From Ephemerocybe angulata (Eukaryota > Basidiomycota > Agaricomycetes > Agaricales > Psathyrellaceae), in contig JAACJK010000177.1 in assembly GCA_013368325.1 (NCBI GenBank), positions 144,572 to 208,571 on the forward strand: DNA of 64,000 nt, in the 5' to 3' direction. Under the pieces are notes generated by a model. The model saw only the letters and a program-made list of their open reading frames with translations. It was not told where the DNA came from and made no database searches. Numbering within the stretch: the stretch's first letter is position 1; the number at the start of each line of letters is the position of its first letter. A program made the translations under genes and the position numbers. This document shows positions 20,556 through 28,723 of the stretch, piece after piece.

Positions 20556-22872
20556 CTATCTAACAACCTCGCGCTCCCCGGACTCGCCGTTCTCACTCTC
20601 GACCTCGGTATCGCCCTCCTCGTCGGCACTGGCAGGAGCGGCCTCCTCCTCCTCTTCCTCCTTCTCTTCGTCGTCTGACGACAGGTCTCCCCCGATGTAG
20701 ATCTTCTCGACGACCGACTCTCGTACCTTCTCCTTCCCCTTGCCCTTACCCTTGGCCGCCTGCTTCTCGCGCTTCTCCCGTCGTGCCGCCTGATGGTTGA
20801 GCGTGATCCTCGCGCTTCGAGGATTGAATTGACGAGGTGCAGGTGGGGCGGGAGGCAAGTCGTGCTCGAGCACGTCTTGGGAAGGCGAGGCGGTTCCAAC
20901 ACGAGCGCGGGCATCGAGGGTGATGGACTCGTCCGTGACCCTGGTCAGAAGGGCGTTCTGGGTGCAAGGGTGGAACTCCACCTGGGTAAGCGGGTCGGCT
21001 TCGGCGAACACGATAATCTCAGTCAACGCATCGAGATCCACCGCGTCGCCTACCAACTGGCGCAAGTGGTTGTGCCAGGAGCTATTGATGTTGCGTCGGA
21101 ACCTGTTGGACAGGTCCTTCGCGTATGCCAGAGCCCGCTCCTCAGCGTCCTCATACAGAGCGTAGAGGACTCGAGCGGACCCCAGCTCCTGCATGATCAG
21201 GCGGGCCAGGGTTTGGACTCCTAGAAAAATGGTTAGAAATTAATAAGAAAGGAGGAAATAAATTAGACTTACGACGCGGCGCGAGCTCGTCTATCAGGGA
21301 AAGGGACCCATCTCGTACGGGACGGGGCGCCGTAAACTGGAACCCACAACAAGCGGCCTTGGTAGCAGCACACTGGTCACAAGGAGTACCTCCCAAGAGG
21401 TCTCCGCCTGTGCAGTCGATACCTCGACCCGCGCAGGTAGCACAGGCGAAGCGATGCTATCAACATAACAGGGAGTAAGAAAAAGAATGGGATAGAAAAA
21501 CGGAATAGCTTACGCGAGACTCGGGGTTCTGAACCGCCGGCTTGGTGAGGGTCTTGAAGAACGGGGCGGCGTCAGTCAAGGGACCTTCCCGATACATCTT
21601 CGTAGCCCCGTCCTCCCTGATCGTCGCCGGGTTCTTGTCGGTCAGGTTCCTCTCGGCACCATATGCCCAGTGCCCGTTTGGCAGCTCGTTCCCATTCTGA
21701 TCCACGAGCCTCTTCTTGAAGTTGTTGGGGTAAGGAAGGAGGATGTCGGGCGGGGTGATACCAGCTGGGTGGAATTTGTCGTCAGGACGGAACAAGTACA
21801 TGGCGCGTTTGCGCATCCCCTCGTGCGGCGTCACCCCTACCGTCTTGACCGGCGTCTCTGGCACCTCGCCCGAGGGGCCCGCTCCAGCACGACCCTTACC
21901 CTTCTCACGCTTCTTCCCCTCCTTCGAATCGTCGGTCTTGCGCTTCTTGGGCGGCGGAGGCAAGTCGGAAGGGATGGAGATGGCTTGCTGAGGAGACGAG
22001 CCCGCTGTAGACAAGCGCAGCTCCCGAGCACGCTTGATGGGGGTGACTGGCGACGTGAGGATATTGGAGGGCCCTGCTACAGGTCCACTCTCCCCGGTGG
22101 GAGGACGAACCCGACTTGGCACCTCAATGAACGGTCGAAGCCTGGACACAGCAGCGGCGTCGGCCACTAACGAGTCGTACGCGGCGTCACGCAGAGGAAT
22201 CCAGGCGGGGTCGTCATAGAGGAAGGGCGGTCGAGAAGAGAATCCAGGTGGTGGAGATGGTGGTGCAAGGTCGCCATCAGCAAAGTCATGAGGGGGACCG
22301 AAAGACAACAGACTTTTGTTTGAGGAACTATCGGTCTCTTCAAGCTTGAAAGGAAAAATGAGGTCTGAGACCTGTGAAACCCCATAAGTCAGATCGAAAA
22401 TCGGAAAAAGGAGAAACAACAGGAACTTACGGAGGGGCTCCGATTGGCGCCGGCGAGGACTGGTGGAGCGGGGTCAGGACCTGGGAACCCGAGGAAGCTC
22501 ACTTGTGGCCTGGGATTGGCTTCGAGCCACCAGAACAAGTGTAGGGCCAGGCGGTCCGAGTACGACGCCCCATCGAGTGCTAGCCAGAGGCGAGAGACGT
22601 GCTGACGGAAACATTCGAAGATGGGGTCCTCCCCGAGATCGAAGTCCGCAGCGGCTACAGCCTAAAGCATGGAGCAGCGTCAGCGGGGATCTGTAAATAG
22701 AGGAAAACGGACTTACCATCTCATGAACCATGCTCTCAAGGTGGTGCTTCATGATGCCGCGCTTGCGATTGGTCTTACCAGGTGGAATGCCGCCGCCTCC
22801 GGTGCAGCAGTAAGGTTGGATGGCGCGAGAGGCAGAGTAGATAGTAGGGAAGCGGGTTGCGAGAGAATCCAT
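20556..22872 (-). CDS. Antisense accessory gene a of element 1 (Zn2Cys6-like nuclear protein)
   Basis: Five exons, 22872-22717, 22661-22431, 22371-21514, 21456-21273 and 21220-20556, sum to 2094 bases, exactly 697 codons plus stop. All introns are 52-59 bases with GTAAG donors and TAG/CAG acceptors. Start chosen as the first ATG (MDSLATRF) that fits the first exon; an upstream in-frame ATG at 22947 is possible. Features: Pro/Ser-rich region, nuclear-signal-like PPPPKKRKTDD (about 266-276), a six-cysteine cluster CATCAGRGIDC...CDQCAATKAAC (residues 420-451) spaced C-X2-C-X6-C-X10-C-X2-C-X6-C exactly like fungal Zn2Cys6 domains, a helical region (ALYEDAEERALAYAKDL), a Lys-rich stretch, and an acidic tail (EEKEEEEEEAA). 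DNA binding is inferred; the domain is unusually internal for this class. Element 2 has an equivalent gene. Confidence 0.8.
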
Positions 22873-23554
22873 GTTGAGAAAACTGGACTTGAACGCATGA
22901 GTTGAAACGGCTTTTATAGCCTTCGCCCCTCCTCTACAAAGCTTCATCGCGATGGGATCGTAATAAGCAGCTCAAAAGGAAGAGGAACTAGGAAACATAC
23001 CTATGGCAAGAAAGAAGCGGCCTGTATGTCTAGCCGGAACTTGGAAAGAAGCGCGCTAAACGGCGAGTTCGACCCTCGTTCGAAACGGCGACATTAGAAC
23101 CGACGCTGCGTAGGAACCAGCATGGAAAAGGAAGAACCTCTCATGTCAGAGCCAACTCTGACATGGAACGGTGTATGTTTCGAGCCACGAACTGGGTAAG
23201 AAGAGCGCTAAGAGGGAAGGGTTCGACGAGAGTTCGAAGCAAGGCGCTTAAACCGCCTCGAACTAGGAAAGAAGCCGGGGACGTGTTTAAACACCGGACC
23301 CGCTTCTTTCCGAGCCACGCCGGCCAAATTAGCAGGGAAACAGAAGTTGGGCTTGAGCGGTTCTGGCAGAATCACTCGCGCCGGCTAAATGGGACTTGCG
23401 AAATTAGGAAAGAAGCAGAAGGCTAAGCGCCCGAGCGAAACAAGCGCGCGTCGGTAGCCGAGGAAGCGGGAGCAGTTGCTCGGCCGCCGCGCCAAATCAG
23501 GCTGGAAATGGAAACCGCGTGCGCTGCACATCTGACTGGGGACAGTCGAGACCT
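22873..23554 (-). promoter_or_regulatory. Upstream region of antisense gene a, with repeated short motifs
   Basis: About 680 bases between gene a and the polypurine tract. It contains a perfect 10-bp-arm hairpin (23140-23163, CATGTCAGAG / CTCTGACATG), TAAGCGCCC at 23424 and its inverse GGCGCTTAA at 23243, and repeated GAAAGAAGC blocks. The TTAAGCGCC motif recurs upstream of gene b in element 2. A regulatory role is inferred. Confidence 0.4.
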
Positions 23555-23567
23555 AGTTTGGGGGAGA
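23555..23567 (+). other. Polypurine tract of element 1
   Basis: AGTTTGGGGGAGA lies directly before the 3' LTR start (TGATACG), the expected primer site for plus-strand DNA synthesis. Element 2 has a very similar AGTTGGGGGGAGA. Confidence 0.85.
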
Positions 23568-24776
23568 TGATACGACCGTGGACTATTTTCGCGGTTTTAC
23601 GGTCGTATGTGTAAGGTCGTAGCACCGACTCGAGCACTAAGCACTACACTGCTTACATTGGCCTCCAAGATCAGATCCTGGGTTGAGACAAAAGGGAGCA
23701 CTTCAGACGCCGCTTGAGTAGGGGACACTGGTGATCACTAGTAAGACGGATTAGTACTGAAACCGCCTCAGGGTGACTGAGCGGTTTGACAAGTCGTGTA
23801 CGAAAGGTCTTAGAGTCCTGGTGCGAGCGAAACACTTAGGGCGCCAGCAACAACAACCCCTCCTCGCCACCCAAGGGTACCACACCTGGCGAGTCGGATA
23901 GCGAGTCAGGCCGTCTGAATTCTCAAACGAAGGATCCCCGCTCAATCGAGCAAGGAAAGGCAAGGCGGCGCAGGGATACCAGGCAGCAGGAGCAACGGCA
24001 CTCGCGGCACTCGGAGTTTTCCGACCGCGTCGGCAAAACCCGAAACTCGGCATGGGCGGCTTCAGACTTAGACGTTTCACGCGAGGCGGTCTCGTCAGCC
24101 CCAGGCTGTCCGACCACACACGGAAAAAGGATAACAGGAATAACAGGGGTGAGTCCCTCGAAATGCAAGGGAGCTCCACAACGGAGAGTCCAAGCACGAG
24201 AGGGATAAGCCCGCGTCACTATAAAAGGAAAACTGGGTCATCAATAACGGAGCGGCATCCTCGGCATGCTGCGCCGCGTCCAACTTAGCGCGAAACCGCG
24301 CAACAACCGACTCAAGCCTCGCAACCTCAAGACTCAGCACCCTAGAAAATTGAAGGAAAATCGTAGGCGGCGTGACTGTGACCAAGGGGGTCACACTATA
24401 AAAGTAAAACCGCGTAGCACTTAGTTTCTTCAGCTTGTATACTTCAGATTTAATCTCTCTCTCTCTCAATCGTACTTTGTGTCTCTTTCATTACGCCGCG
24501 TCGGCTTTTGAGGATTCGTGAAACGGAAACTGGAACGCTTTGCTTACTGAGTCGAGACATACTACTTCCTCAGTCCGCTTAGTTAAATAGACTTGCCTAT
24601 GCCTCTCACGAGCGTAGTCTCTTCTTGGAGTTGGTTTTGTGTGGTGTGTAACCGTCGAGAATTGTACCCTCCGGCCACGCCGCTCTCTTCCAACGAACTC
24701 AGCCTTTGTGTTTGTGTGGTTGGTTTGGTTGCAAACGATTGTCATCGTTTGTGTCTTTTCTCCGCGCATCGCATCA
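23568..24776 (+). repeat. 3' LTR of element 1
   Basis: 1209 bases, near-identical to 10294-11500, ending CGCATCA and followed by the right target-site copy ACGC (24777-24780). Confidence 0.95.
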
Positions 24777-25135
24777 ACGCACAGGAGTCAGGATGCTGGG
24801 TATGGGTTGATTCACCCGCTGCCTCTACGCCATCATCCTCGTTACCAACTTAACATCTGTAGTTCGAAACAAGTGCAAATGCGGCTTGGGGGCACTTCCG
24901 TACATTTGTGAAGGTGTGCCTCAGATGGGGTCAGCGGGGGTTGATGTATTCCTGCACGCTTCAGTGCCCTTCGCTCGAGTCAGTTTGTGGCGGCGATCGA
25001 GAAGGCGGGGGACTCGGAATGGTTCGTTCAATGTGGTTATGGCGTCTTGTTCGTGTTCGCTCGTAGCGTCTGTCAACCATCCTCGTTACATGCCAAGTGG
25101 AAGTGGTGCTCTCCACGTCTATTCGCCCTTGTCGT
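24777..25135. other. Non-coding spacer between two LTR elements
   Basis: No recognisable coding sequence or repeat. Probably former apn1 intron or older inserted DNA lying between the Ty3 element and the gag-only element. Confidence 0.4.
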
Positions 25136-25311
25136 TGGATTAGCGCGTCGCGCCGCGGCGCGCCATCCAGACGCCCCTGTCGGAGGCTGACTAAGCATTA
25201 GTCAGCCTCCCTGCGATGCTTTTCCGTCGTTTCCTCCTGTTGTAGACCATCTCATACATCGCTGCGTTCACGATCTCGCGGGGCTCAGCATCTCGGAGTC
25301 GCCCCACTCCA
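25136..25311 (+). repeat. Left LTR of the gag-only element
   Basis: 176 bases, identical to 26698-26873 except for one G/A difference near 25230. Contains an inverted repeat (GGAGGCTGACTAA / TTAGTCAGCCTCC) that could form a terminator-like hairpin. Confidence 0.93.
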
Positions 25312-25453
25312 TTTTGGTGACAACAGTGGCTTCCCACTCGACGCACCTCAGGACGAAGCAGCCCAACAGCACGAGTTGTTCCGAGTTCGCCAGGTTCCGC
25401 ACGCCGAACTTGGTTTCACCTTGCAGCATCGAAGGATCCCTACGATCACCCAG

Positions 25454-25556
25454 TCGAAGAAGCTCATCGAGTCGAAGTCGAAGAAGCTCATCGAGTCGAA
25501 GTCGAAGAAGCTCATCGAGTCGAAGTCGAAGAAGCTCATCGAGTCGAAGTCGAAAA
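25454..25556 (+). repeat. 24-bp minisatellite in the gag-only element leader
   Basis: About four tandem copies of a 24-base unit (GAAGAAGCTCATCGAGTCGA plus four bases) just before the Gag start codon. In one frame it encodes repeats of KSKKLIES, in another RRSSSSRS. Confidence 0.9.
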
Positions 25557-25593
25557 GTAGTTGGTTTTGGAAGGATAGACGAAGAAGCGAAGG

Positions 25594-26661
25594 ATGGAGC
25601 TAGCAGTGCCTTTTTTCACCGGGTCGGACTACGACGTCCACCCACACGATTTTCTACGGCTCTTTCGCCGTGTCGAGAAGACCGACGACGCCCGGATCAG
25701 CCAGTTCGTCAATTATCTTCAGGCAGGTAGCGTTGCGGACGAGTGGTGGGACGAGCTGGAGGCTAGCGTAAAGGTGGCGTGGAGTTTTGTGGAGGTGGAG
25801 TTTGTGAAACGTTGGCCAAAGGTCCCGGTGGCGAGGAAGTCGAGGCAGCGGTGTTTGGACGAGATGTTGGCAACAACGCTGCCATACGCGAAGCTGGGGA
25901 GGACTGAGAGGTATGCCGGCCGTGTGGTCTACTCACATGTTGGCTGGGCGAGTCGGATGATGGAATTGGCGAGGGGCGCAGGGATTATGGACTCGGGCGC
26001 CTATCTCGGTAACGTTATTCGCAGCCTCCCATGGCCGGTGCGTCAGCTCGTGCGGCGGAAGTACGAGACGTGGGGAGCGTTCCTCGATGGCGTATGTGCG
26101 CTGGAGGTGGAAGTGTTGGAGGATTGGATGGAGGTTGGAAAACGGAGGGGCAGGGTGCCGGTCGCTGGCGAGCATCTATCCGCGCAGACTCGCGACAGGT
26201 CGCTGCCAGCTACGGCGTTGCATACACGCGCTCAAGGTTCGCGCAGGCGGTCGCCCGTGGCCCTACAAGAAGAAGATTGCTCGCCGACGCCCGCTCCAGT
26301 ATTCAGTGAGGCTTCAGAGACGACTCGGCACTGGGTTCCTGAGTCGCTCCCCGGGATTCCGAACAACGGGGATGAAAACGTTGCGGCAGTGCGAAGTTCA
26401 GAAGGGGACTGTCAGCCTGGGGTTGTTTCAGCTCAGCTGCCAGCAGGAGGTGATGGAGTGCAGGGTGATTCTGGTTTCGAGATGCCGGGAGCATGGAGGG
26501 ATGGCGACGGTCGGTGCGGGAAGCTCATGGACAGGGTGGTGACATGCACGCAGGCTGTTGTTGCTCACTCCGAGGGTTGGGTCGGTGGTTGGAGGTGGAG
26601 AGCAGTCGGAGGTTGTGCTTCTCACTCCCTAGGTCGCTTTGACTTTAGGGATGGGGGATAG
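25594..26661 (+). CDS. Gag-like protein of the short LTR element
   Basis: 355 residues from ATG 25594 to TAG 26661. The N-terminal half reads as a retrotransposon Gag capsid domain: HPHDFLRLFRRVEK, SVADEWWDELEASV, FVEVEFVKRWP. The C-terminal third is low complexity without a zinc knuckle. No protease, RT or integrase follows, so this is a structural protein carried by a non-autonomous element. The intact frame and near-identical LTRs suggest recent mobility. Confidence 0.8.
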   Translation: MELAVPFFTGSDYDVHPHDFLRLFRRVEKTDDARISQFVNYLQAGSVADEWWDELEASVKVAWSFVEVEFVKRWPKVPVARKSRQRCLDEMLATTLPYAKLGRTERYAGRVVYSHVGWASRMMELARGAGIMDSGAYLGNVIRSLPWPVRQLVRRKYETWGAFLDGVCALEVEVLEDWMEVGKRRGRVPVAGEHLSAQTRDRSLPATALHTRAQGSRRRSPVALQEEDCSPTPAPVFSEASETTRHWVPESLPGIPNNGDENVAAVRSSEGDCQPGVVSAQLPAGGDGVQGDSGFEMPGAWRDGDGRCGKLMDRVVTCTQAVVAHSEGWVGGWRWRAVGGCASHSLGRFDFRDGG

Positions 26662-26697
26662 GCGCGTCGGGACGACGCTTTGTTTTGGGGGGCCACA

Positions 26698-26873
26698 TGG
26701 ATTAGCGCGTCGCGCCGCGGCGCGCCATCCAGACGCCCCTGTCGGAGGCTGACTAAGCATTAGTCAGCCTCCCTGCGATGCTTTTCCGTCATTTCCTCCT
26801 GTTGTAGACCATCTCATACATCGCTGCGTTCACGATCTCGCGGGGCTCAGCATCTCGGAGTCGCCCCACTCCA
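26698..26873 (+). repeat. Right LTR of the gag-only element
   Basis: 176 bases matching 25136-25311, followed by the target-site copy TCGT. Confidence 0.93.
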
Positions 26874-26986
26874 TCGTTCCTCGGAGTATTCGTGTTGCAT
26901 TTTTCTCGACCCCGCCTCGGTCTCTGCGCTGACTATATGCACCTATCACTAACTATTGCTGACCATCTATACTTACCTGGTGTAAG

Positions 26987-27353
26987 GGAACACTTGGTCT
27001 TCCTGCCTTCCACGCTATACTAACAGACAAGCGTACAAAGGATATCCCGCTCATTTTGGAGACGGTGTCGTTTGAGAGACCCGTGGAGGTGGGGGGTGTG
27101 ACGTGTCGAGATTGTGGTTTTGAATGCGCTGTCAGAGTTGGGTCGGTCAGTTGACTCGGCTGCGGATACTGGGGACGTAGGAGTGGGGATGGGAGAGAGA
27201 ATGGAGGTGTTGGGTGGGCGGGTGAGGGAGGTCGTTGGACGGATATCTGAGGAGGTGGAAAAGGCGAAGAGGGCGAAGGGCCCGAAGGCGAAGGGTGTGA
27301 AGAGGAGGAGGAAGAGCGAGGAAGACGAGGATTATGAGCAAGAGGAAGATTAG
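26987..27353 (+). pseudogene. apn1: apn1-type AP endonuclease, 3' part (decayed)
   Basis: Follows an acceptor-like GTGTAAG and encodes TLGLPAFHAILTDKRTKDIP then LILET.SFERPVEV, the C-terminal block of endonuclease IV/Apn1 proteins. After a frame change it continues as EIVVLNALSEL (27111-27143) and a basic, acidic-tipped tail (KAKRAKGPKAKGVKRRRKSE) to TAG 27351-27353. It continues exactly where the block ending HENIG at 9768 stops, in the same orientation. The basic tail resembles the nuclear-targeting tail of fungal Apn1. At least one frameshift (near 27100). Confidence 0.78.
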
Positions 27354-28341
27354 GAATGGGATTGGGGAGGTGGGGATGGAGTTCAAGTCAGAGTGGACCC
27401 TCAGTTCGAAGTTGGAGGACCGTCGTCGAACAACACTCGGATTGTGCTTGAGCCGGCGGTCCCAGCATATGTCTCACCTGAAACAGGAAGTAAGTGTACC
27501 TCCCTGCGTACGAACCGTGGGTGGGAGGTTGTTGAACATGGAACTTGCAGGTAGTAGGTATGTAAGCGCATTGAGGGGTCGCGAGTCGAGTCTATGGCAC
27601 AACGCGGTTCTCGGAAGGGACAGACTGAGAGACCAGCAGGAAGAGAACTCACTGACTTATGTTCGGTGGACTATCCGTCGGTTCAATAGTGTACATGTGC
27701 TCCACGTACCTTCTAACAAGGGGATCTTTCATCCAGTAAGTTGATCACATATGGACGAATTGACTCCGTTCCCCCAAACCATGGGTAGTCTCACCGTCGC
27801 CTTCACCTTCACCATTGCATCATGTGCAACTGGGAGGGGCGTATTCGTTGTGCATGCAGTTTCTCTGACGTTCAAAGAAAGAGATGGCTCAGCCGTTTGA
27901 ATGATATTCAGGACGACCACACTTGATTGAGAGACACTATGTGCCAAGCCTGGTTTGGCGTTGGCAGCAACGCGGCGTTGCTGTCAGTTGGGATGCACAA
28001 GGGCAGTCACATGGTGGTACGCGTCGTAATACATCGTTTTGAGCATGCTTGAAGCACATTTAAGGGGTACAACAATACCTCTCGGTGCGAGGACTACACG
28101 GTCAGTTCTGTGCGGGTGGAACGTCACCGACGATCACTCAATAGCCCTTTTCTAAGCTAGCATCGAGGTTTTGGGGCCGCAGCCGCTTTATTGGATGTCA
28201 GCGTCGCGTCACAATTGTGCCACCCTGTATGAGCGGAGGCCAATGTGTGTGAAACCATTGAATCCACTCGCAAAGCAGGTCGTGCAGTATATGGCTGTAT
28301 ACTTCTCATCTGGGTCGTCGTTCGATAATTACATGACAATA
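27354..28341. other. No recognisable gene
   Basis: Short unsupported frames only. Probably the 3' flank of the former apn1 locus. Confidence 0.5.
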
Positions 28342-28723
28342 GGGGAATTCAAAGTAAACGCAACAGCTGTTTCGAAACAACGATTTCGTTTCAATTCCTA
28401 ATCTCCGGGGAAATCCGAGAAATCACCAGGTCCCATCAAATCTAGAGATTATGCCGCTTGCTCGCCGAACATACCTGAAAGGCGTTTTAAGAGTATATAC
28501 CATTCTTCTAGGCCTAAAATTTCGTATTGCAGCTCCTGTAGTGTTATATTAGCTATATCCTGCCCTCTCGTAGCTCACAAGCTTGTGTGCATGCTTAATG
28601 GTTATCTTCGTCTTATCTCGGAGCGTCGGAGTTGAACACGGCTGAGCCACACAGCCCCCCTTGGCGAAAACCAAAACGAAATCGTTGTTTCGAAACAGCT
28701 GTTGCGTTTACTTTGAATTCCCC
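28342..28723. mobile_element. 382-bp TIR element (MITE), TA target sites
   Basis: Perfect or near-perfect 50-bp terminal inverted repeats (28342-28391 and 28674-28723) beginning GGGGAATTCAAAG and flanked by TA on both sides (28340-28341, 28724-28725). Length, long arms and TA duplication fit a non-autonomous Tc1/mariner-type element. The interior has no coding capacity. Confidence 0.8.

Larger units (their letters stand above)
10294..24776 (+). mobile_element. Large Ty3/gypsy retrotransposon with two antisense accessory genes (element 1)
   Basis: Complete element of 14.48 kb with near-identical LTRs (10294-11500 and 23568-24776), TG...CA ends, a primer-binding-like site, a polypurine tract, and a 4-bp target duplication ACGC (10290-10293 and 24777-24780). 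Plus-strand order is gag, protease, then RT-RNaseH-integrase, with successive -1 frame overlaps. Downstream of pol are two spliced genes on the minus strand. The LTRs differ at roughly a dozen positions in 1.2 kb by eye, mostly transitions, so insertion was fairly recent. A TAA inside RT (15691-15693) suggests this copy is not autonomous. It lies between the two halves of apn1. Confidence 0.93.
25136..26873 (+). mobile_element. Short gag-only LTR element (TRIM/LARD-like)
   Basis: 1.74-kb element with 176-bp LTRs (25136-25311 and 26698-26873), TG...CA ends, one visible mismatch between LTRs, and a 4-bp target duplication TCGT (25132-25135 and 26874-26877). TTTTGGTGACAACAGTGGC after the left LTR looks like a primer site; GTTTTGGGGGG (26682-26692) before the right LTR is the polypurine tract. 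The only gene is a Gag-like protein, so reverse transcriptase and integrase must come from another element. The 4-bp duplication equals that of element 1, a possible partner. Confidence 0.88.

Noticed and set aside
25162..25215. Terminator-like hairpin in the short LTR as a bacterial-style terminator
   Set aside because: The host is a fungus; the inverted repeat is simply a part of the LTR and occurs in both copies.
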